This document shows positions 6,942 through 10,300 of a DNA stretch of 10,300 nucleotides, piece after piece. Position 1 is the stretch's first letter, and each line of letters begins with the position of its first letter. The position numbers were made by a program, and so were the translations under genes. Origin of the DNA: JBBTTS01 sp038064135 (lineage in GTDB: Bacteria; Patescibacteriota; Saccharimonadia; Saccharimonadales; OMJO01); contig JBBTTS010000010.1 in the NCBI GenBank assembly GCA_038064135.1, positions 1 to 10,300 on the forward strand, written 5' to 3'. The notes beneath the pieces are model-generated. The model did no database searches and was not told the DNA's origin. It saw only the letters and a list, made by a program, of their open reading frames with translations.

Positions 6942-7736
6942 ATGGAATACATAGAAGCAATTTTACTAGGAATGGTGCAGGGTCTTACCGAATTTATTCC
7001 TATTTCGAGCTCGGGACATTTGGTGTTGTTTCATAGATTCTTCGGCGCCGGCGCAAATGATTTGGCCTTGGATGTGGCGCTTCATATTGGTACGCTATTT
7101 GCTCTATTGACGTTTTTTTACAAGGATATAATTGGGTTAGTTGCTGGCTTTATAAATGGCGGATATCAAAGACGATTAGTCTGGTTGTTGGCCGGCGCTA
7201 CATTTCCGGCGGTTGTGGTAGGGGTTGCATTGGAATCTCGTGCCGAGACGGCCTTTAGGTCTGTAACTTTAGTAGCGGTTAATCTTTTGGTTGTCGGGAT
7301 TATTATGCTGCTTGCCGAAAATCATTATGATAAAAGTAAGTTCCACACAAAATTAGAAAAATTAACCGCTAAACAGGCAGCAATAATTGGTGTAGCGCAA
7401 GCGGTGGCCATAGTTCCCGGGATATCTAGGTCGGGTAGCACCATAACGAGCGGCTTATTTGTGGGGCTCGACCGAATTGGTGCAACCAGATTTTCATTTT
7501 TACTCGCATTACCAATAACCTTTGGGGCTGTACTTAAGGTTATGCTTGACGCCAATAATTATCAGGCTTTGAGCGGGCAATGGAATATAGTTATGGTAGG
7601 AATAGTTGCATCATTATTTAGCGGTCTGTATGCAATTGGGTTTATGCTTCGATTTTTGGCCAAGTATTCACTTAGACCTTTTGCGTATTATCGAATTGTG
7701 CTTGGTGCAGTTTTTATATGCCTGAGCTTGCGTTGA
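6942..7736 (+). CDS. uppP: undecaprenyl-diphosphatase (BacA family), 264 aa
   Basis: An integral membrane phosphatase that converts undecaprenyl diphosphate to undecaprenyl phosphate, the carrier used for peptidoglycan and surface polysaccharides. Overproduction confers bacitracin resistance in other bacteria. Seen: the first signature EFIPISSSGH (17-26) with catalytic Glu17 and His26, DVALHIGT (44-51), and the second signature PGISRSGSTI (159-168) with the essential Arg163. The rest is a set of hydrophobic helices in the BacA arrangement, and length is normal (about 265-275). The ATG is five bases after the permease stop, with only a weak purine stretch (AAAGAA) before it, so it is probably translated as part of the ABC operon. 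Its TGA stop codon lies inside the -35 box of the next promoter. It supplies the lipid carrier that the sugar-phosphate transferase encoded at 1769-3190 would use. Confidence 0.95.
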   Translation: MEYIEAILLGMVQGLTEFIPISSSGHLVLFHRFFGAGANDLALDVALHIGTLFALLTFFYKDIIGLVAGFINGGYQRRLVWLLAGATFPAVVVGVALESRAETAFRSVTLVAVNLLVVGIIMLLAENHYDKSKFHTKLEKLTAKQAAIIGVAQAVAIVPGISRSGSTITSGLFVGLDRIGATRFSFLLALPITFGAVLKVMLDANNYQALSGQWNIVMVGIVASLFSGLYAIGFMLRFLAKYSLRPFAYYRIVLGAVFICLSLR

Positions 7737-7761
7737 CGCTGGCTAGCTACATCTGTATGAT
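7733..7761 (+). promoter_or_regulatory. sigma70-type promoter, leaderless type, for the 7770 gene
   Basis: TTGACG (7733-7738), a 17-base spacer and TATGAT (7756-7761) form the best complete -35/-10 promoter in the window. The -10 ends 8 bases before the ATG at 7770, so the message should start at or near the start codon. No Shine-Dalgarno sequence is present. The -35 includes the uppP stop codon. Confidence 0.65.
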
Positions 7762-7769
7762 AAGTACAA

Positions 7770-8465
7770 ATGGCAAAAGAATTTGCAAAAAGGCGCAGGG
7801 GGTACGGCAAATACATCCTATTGGGTGTTAATGTATTTATTATAGTTGGGCTGACTATTTTTGGAACAGTTTATTATCGTCGATATCAGCACCTAAAGAA
7901 TAATCCACCATCTGCGACAGACCTTGCACAAGCCGAGATTGATCGCTATATAGCCGAGGTTGGTAAACTATACGACCTGCCTAAAGATGAGAAACCCCAA
8001 GTAGCAACAGTTAAAGACAAAGAAAAACTGAAAGATCAGCCATTTTTTATAAAAGCCGAAAACGACGACATAACCCTCATCTACACTGGAGCAAAGCTGG
8101 CAATTTTGTATCGTCCGTCAACCAAGCAAATAGTAAACGTTAGTACGGTGACCGTTCAGGAACCAGCCAAAATAAAAATTTTGGGCCCGGAGGCTTCACG
8201 CGCATTGGTGGAAAAAACTTTAACTGAATCATTTAAAAACGAAGCATCTGTGAGCGAAAAAGCAGACGCCAAGGGAAGCTATACCGGAGTTATTGTGGTG
8301 GACCTCAGCGGTCAAAAATCTGACTTAGCTCAAAAATTGGCCACTAGTTTGAAGGGTCGAGTGGAAACTAGTTTGCCAAGCAATGAAGACAAGCCAAACG
8401 GTATCGATATTGTAATCATTGCCAGTGCACCTGCTGCAACAACTACCGAAACTCCTACCCCCTAA
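7770..8465 (+). CDS. membrane-anchored protein of unknown function, possible LytR_C-like C-terminus, 231 aa
   Basis: The N-terminus is basic (KEFAKRRRGYGK), followed by one hydrophobic helix (about 15-35) and a second basic patch (YYRRYQHLK), giving a single membrane anchor. Residues 48-72 are polar and probably helical. The segment about 72-128 contains DKEKLKDQPFF..AENDD and LIYTGAKLAILYRPSTKQIVNV, a pattern I associate with small anchored proteins common in Patescibacteria. That is a memory-based impression, not a search. Residues 133-218 (KIKILGP, VIVVDLSG, A..LA..L...VETSLP, DIVII) resemble the alternating strand-helix layout of the LytR C-terminal domain. The protein ends in a Pro/Thr/Ala tail. 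The role is unknown; an extracytoplasmic, cell-wall-associated protein is the best guess. It has its own promoter and is convergent with the next gene at a nine-base distance. Confidence 0.75.
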   Translation: MAKEFAKRRRGYGKYILLGVNVFIIVGLTIFGTVYYRRYQHLKNNPPSATDLAQAEIDRYIAEVGKLYDLPKDEKPQVATVKDKEKLKDQPFFIKAENDDITLIYTGAKLAILYRPSTKQIVNVSTVTVQEPAKIKILGPEASRALVEKTLTESFKNEASVSEKADAKGSYTGVIVVDLSGQKSDLAQKLATSLKGRVETSLPSNEDKPNGIDIVIIASAPAATTTETPTP

Positions 8466-8474
8466 CTTCCTCCA

Positions 8475-9470
8475 TTAGCCAATGGCTCGCTCAAAACTTT
8501 CTCTTGTTGGGTGATAGGCGTGTTCTATGCCTGTTGCATCTGTCATCATGCCGGCGATTTGCCCCATAACTCCGACCGCACCAGTATCTTCAGAAATAGC
8601 AGGGCGTAAAAATCCAATAGCCATAGCTGGCTGATTTCCTGAAACATTCAGCCCGGAAGGCAGTATGCGGTCGCACTGTTGCATCAAAGCAACTGTACCA
8701 GTGGCTACGGGACCCATATGTATAGTACTTGTGCGCCGAGGAAGGTGAGATCTTTTTACAACATCGGTGGAACCACTACCCGATATTACCGTAATTTCAC
8801 CAGCGTCTGTTGCGGGTTCGTTTGCATAAGACGAAATCATTGCAGCATTGAATCGTTTTCTTAATTGTGGTGGGATATTCGAGCGCCTTACATTTCGTGA
8901 AGGTGGAATACTGTAGCGTAGGTAATAAATGTTAGTGAGTACGCGTGATGAGGGAATACTGCCAAAAACCGCAAGTCGCGTTATAAGTTTACTTGCAATT
9001 AGTGACATGTTTGGATGTAGTGATTCTAAAGCTTCGTGTTCAGCCGAGAATTCATGCAGAGTTGTAAATAAAGCCGCTCCGAAGATCGGAGAATTGATGA
9101 TTGTACCATGGTCTAAAACTGTTAGAACATTACTACCGCCACTGATTTCGAGCACCAAATTGTTAAGCAAATCTGGTCGGGCTCTTAGGCCATCTTCTAC
9201 AAATCCAAAGCCACGATATGCGGCATTGGCCAGATTACGAATTGTTGCAATGTCGGCCTTGGGTCCACGCATTCCGACAATGTCCAGACGCTGTTCAGGA
9301 TACTTTTCTGGGTCATATGGCAGTAAAGCAAGGTCTGCAGATCCGCCCTGATGTGGGGCGGCTAGTCGGCCAAATACCTCATGTACTTCTTCTTCTTCTT
9401 TGTCGCGAACTAAATCAGGGCATTGCATAAACTCATGGCTAGGATGATCTTTGAAAGAAATAAAACTCAT
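8475..9470 (-). CDS. hypothetical protein, 331 aa, unrecognised family
   Basis: A well-formed gene of unknown function. The frame opens with TTG at 9506, but I choose the ATG at 9470. A TG-G-TTTAAT -10 box ends 7 bases before it, the same layout as other genes here. The next ATG (9428) has no such support. Numbered from 9470, there is an acidic patch (DKEEEE, about 23-28), then a soluble mixed alpha/beta protein with no signal peptide and no long membrane helix. Notable stretches are EISGGSNVLTVLDHGTIIN (ending near 126), SPIFGAALFTTLHEFSAEHE, and a Gly/Met-rich end (GAVGVMGQIAGMMTDATG). The LDHGTIIN segment faintly recalls the H-X4-D motif of glycerolipid acyltransferases, with Asn in place of Asp, but no FPEGTR-like block is present, so I do not assign it. 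It is divergent from the riboswitch-controlled gene and convergent with the 7770 gene. Confidence 0.72.
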   Translation of the reverse strand: MSFISFKDHPSHEFMQCPDLVRDKEEEEVHEVFGRLAAPHQGGSADLALLPYDPEKYPEQRLDIVGMRGPKADIATIRNLANAAYRGFGFVEDGLRARPDLLNNLVLEISGGSNVLTVLDHGTIINSPIFGAALFTTLHEFSAEHEALESLHPNMSLIASKLITRLAVFGSIPSSRVLTNIYYLRYSIPPSRNVRRSNIPPQLRKRFNAAMISSYANEPATDAGEITVISGSGSTDVVKRSHLPRRTSTIHMGPVATGTVALMQQCDRILPSGLNVSGNQPAMAIGFLRPAISEDTGAVGVMGQIAGMMTDATGIEHAYHPTRESFERAIG

Positions 9471-9477
9471 AAATGAA

Positions 9478-9486
9478 ATTAAACCA
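9478..9486 (-). promoter_or_regulatory. extended -10 promoter of the 331-aa gene, leaderless type
   Basis: The minus strand reads TG-G-TTTAAT, ending 7 bases before the ATG at 9470. It implies a leaderless message and would exclude the TTG start at 9506, because the TTG would be upstream of the transcription start. No Shine-Dalgarno is visible before either codon. Confidence 0.45.
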
Positions 9487-9546
9487 TAAAAGTAATAAAA
9501 GTTCAAAGAGTAGTGAATAATACTATATGTAGCGTATGAGTGGGCG

Positions 9547-9555
9547 TGCTACACT
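9547..9555 (+). promoter_or_regulatory. extended -10 promoter of the riboswitch transcript
   Basis: TG-C-TACACT is an extended -10 placed so that transcription would start near 9562, about ten bases before the first paired region of the riboswitch. This is where a promoter should be. No clear -35 is seen. Confidence 0.5.
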
Positions 9556-9571
9556 CTAGATAGTTAACAAA

Positions 9572-9810
9572 TTAGTAGCTGGAATCAGGTGTAAATCCTG
9601 AACTGTGCCGCAACGGTTCCAAAGAATTGGGCCAGCAGGCCTGCCCTCATGCGGAGCATGAGGCACCGCCCGCTTCTTGGCACGATATCCAATTTTCTCT
9701 TGTGATGTTCTCTTCACCGTATCATGTATACGGCTTGCTCCACTTCTCAGAGATAAATTGAATCTCGTACTCAAGCCCAATCCTTGGTTAAAGTCCGATA
9801 CAGCTTATAA
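9572..9810 (+). promoter_or_regulatory. cobalamin riboswitch aptamer with long internal insertion
   Basis: The block 9582-9617 matches the conserved core of cobalamin riboswitches: GGAATCAGGTG, then TAAATCCTGA, then GCCGCAACGGT (the B12 box). TCAGG (9585-9589) pairs with CCTGA (9597-9601), and ACTGT (9602-9606) pairs with ACGGT (9613-9617) around the conserved GCCGCA loop. The 3' conserved strand AGTCCGATAC (9792-9801) corresponds to AGUC.GGAUAC of the family but is one base shorter. AGCTG (9577-9581) pairs with CAGCT (9801-9805) to close the receptor, with TTA/TAA possibly extending it. Between the two halves, ATTGGGC (9626-9632) pairs with GCCCAAT (9775-9781), extended by CCAA (9619-9622) and TTGG (9784-9787) across a small internal loop. 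The usual ligand is adenosyl- or aquocobalamin, and regulation is usually repression of the downstream gene. The class cannot be settled by eye. Confidence 0.82.
9633..9774 (+). other. structured insertion inside the riboswitch, three hairpins
   Basis: This 142-base stretch, enclosed by the ATTGGGC/GCCCAAT helix, holds three local hairpins. Hairpin one is TGCC(C)TCATGC with GCATGAGGCA around a GGA loop (9642-9665), ten pairs with one bulge. Hairpin two is CCGTAT/ATACGG with a five-base loop (9717-9733). Hairpin three is GAGAT/ATCTC with a seven-base loop (9750-9766). It also carries AGCAGG (9634-9639) next to CCTGCC (9640-9645), the same sequence as the switching arms downstream. An open frame on the minus strand crosses it but looks non-coding. 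Confidence 0.6.
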
Positions 9811-9819
9811 ATCAACTTT

Positions 9820-9870
9820 CGAGCAGGAGTACTAAAACGCCTGCTTTGATTAACCCGAGCAGGTATTTTT
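9820..9870 (+). terminator. riboswitch expression platform: alternative hairpins and T-tract next to the start codon
   Basis: CGAGCAGG occurs twice (9820-9827 and 9856-9863), and both copies can pair with CCTGCT at 9840-9845. Pairing with the second copy gives a six-pair hairpin (12-base loop) followed by TATTTTT, which resembles an intrinsic terminator. Pairing with the first copy gives an equivalent antiterminator. The second copy also lies 7 bases before the ATG at 9871 and could serve as a Shine-Dalgarno-like site (GCAGG), so the same hairpin could block ribosome binding instead. The sequence does not decide between the two mechanisms. Confidence 0.65.
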
Positions 9871-10300
9871 ATGCACACACAAACAATCGAGCAAGAACCA
9901 CGCCTAAATCAGCCAGAATACGAACCGCAAATGTTTGATTTGTTGGCGTCAGTGGACATGGCGCGATTTGATTTGCATGAACGCGGGTACATTACTCATG
10001 AGACTAAGCAACGTATTTTAGACGAAGAGTTGACATTGATCGTTGAAGGCGTTGACAGGCCACATCGAACTACCTTTGTCCTTAAGGACATGGATGGTGA
10101 GCTAATGTATTTTGATGAAGGTAAGTGGCGGCCATACATTTCGTCTATGTACAATGGTCTGAATGTTGCCGAGTCGCTTGCCGATAACGACAGCCGTTAC
10201 GAGTTTCAGGCGCAGCGGGCAGCACAGGAATTAAAAGAGAGTTATACCATGCAGGGACTGATGCCAGGCGAGAGCATGGTCGTTTGTCGCCAATATCCCA
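9871..10300 (+). CDS. unrecognised gene under cobalamin riboswitch control (N-terminal 143 aa, cut by window edge)
   Basis: The frame opens at an ATG at 9871, right after the T-tract of the switch, and remains open to the window edge. The protein is soluble, acidic and has no signal peptide or membrane helix. Visible stretches: RFDLHERGYITHETKQRIL (32-50), TFVLKDMDGELMYFDEGKWRP (68-88), a helical stretch SRYEFQAQRAAQELKESY (108-125) and MPGESMVVCRQYP (131-143). I do not recognise the family. In CPR bacteria a cobalamin riboswitch often precedes the B12-dependent (class II) ribonucleotide reductase, and this could be such a gene or one co-transcribed with it. However, I see no ATP-cone or reductase motif in these residues. 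Other expected clients of the switch are B12 uptake genes or B12-independent isozymes. A later start at M21 (9931) is possible but less likely given the switch layout. Confidence 0.7.
   Translation, partial: MHTQTIEQEPRLNQPEYEPQMFDLLASVDMARFDLHERGYITHETKQRILDEELTLIVEGVDRPHRTTFVLKDMDGELMYFDEGKWRPYISSMYNGLNVAESLADNDSRYEFQAQRAAQELKESYTMQGLMPGESMVVCRQYP

Noticed and set aside
8929..9351. 140-codon frame on the plus strand
   Set aside because: Antisense to the 331-aa gene, with Ser/Arg/Pro-rich translation typical of a shadow frame; the minus-strand frame is longer and has promoter support.
9471..9506. TTG-started N-terminal extension of the 331-aa protein
   Set aside because: The 12 added residues are low-complexity Phe/Tyr-rich, and a -10 box inside this stretch sits 7 bases before the ATG at 9470, the layout seen at other genes.
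9556..9780. 74-codon open frame on the minus strand
   Set aside because: It lies wholly within the cobalamin riboswitch; its composition and lack of a ribosome site fit a chance frame opposite a structured RNA.
1..10300. CRISPR arrays, insertion sequences, tRNA or rRNA genes
   Set aside because: No regularly spaced repeats, terminal inverted repeats, transposase motifs, or tRNA/rRNA conserved sequences were seen by eye.
1..10300. TGA recoded as glycine, as in some CPR lineages
   Set aside because: Several complete genes (GT4 partner gene, gtrA-family, LexA-like, uppP) end naturally at TGA and no frame needs read-through.

Overview
The window looks like a chromosomal segment of a small-genome bacterium of the Candidate Phyla Radiation (Patescibacteria), possibly Saccharibacteria. 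The reasons are the AT-leaning composition, tightly packed genes with ATGA overlaps, short proteins and many envelope genes. Two proteins (7770-8465 and 8475-9470) resemble nothing I know outside this group. TGA is used as a stop, so the TGA-to-glycine code of some CPR lineages does not apply. The taxonomic call is inference.

Left part, minus strand (1-3209): a surface-polysaccharide cluster. It reads a polytopic polyprenyl-phosphate sugar-phosphate transferase (chain initiation), a four-helix bundle protein, a GT4 glycosyltransferase translationally coupled to it, and the start of dTDP-glucose 4,6-dehydratase (rfbB, cut by the window edge). Middle part, plus strand (3264-8465): a GtrA-family membrane protein, a LexA-type winged-helix protein without the protease domain, and a membrane-anchored purple-acid-phosphatase-like enzyme, joined by ATGA overlaps. 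These are followed by an ABC-2 ATPase/permease pair, undecaprenyl-diphosphatase (uppP) and a membrane-anchored protein with a possible LytR_C-like end. Initiating transferase, GtrA and UppP all act on, or are thought to act on, the undecaprenyl-phosphate carrier, so both arms plausibly serve glycan assembly and carrier recycling.

Right part (8475-10300): an unrecognised 331-residue protein on the minus strand, then about 400 non-coding bases. These hold a divergent promoter, a cobalamin-riboswitch core with an unusually long insertion, and a two-state hairpin module ending at a T-tract. The T-tract directly abuts the start codon of an unrecognised gene that runs off the window.

Two observations stand out. 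First, five transcription units share a (mostly extended) -10 box ending only 7-10 bases before the start codon, which implies leaderless or nearly leaderless mRNAs and corrects two start sites. Second, the B12 riboswitch has a 142-base insertion closed by a 7-bp helix. The insertion contains copies of both competing arms of the switch, and the regulated gene has no function that I can recognise.
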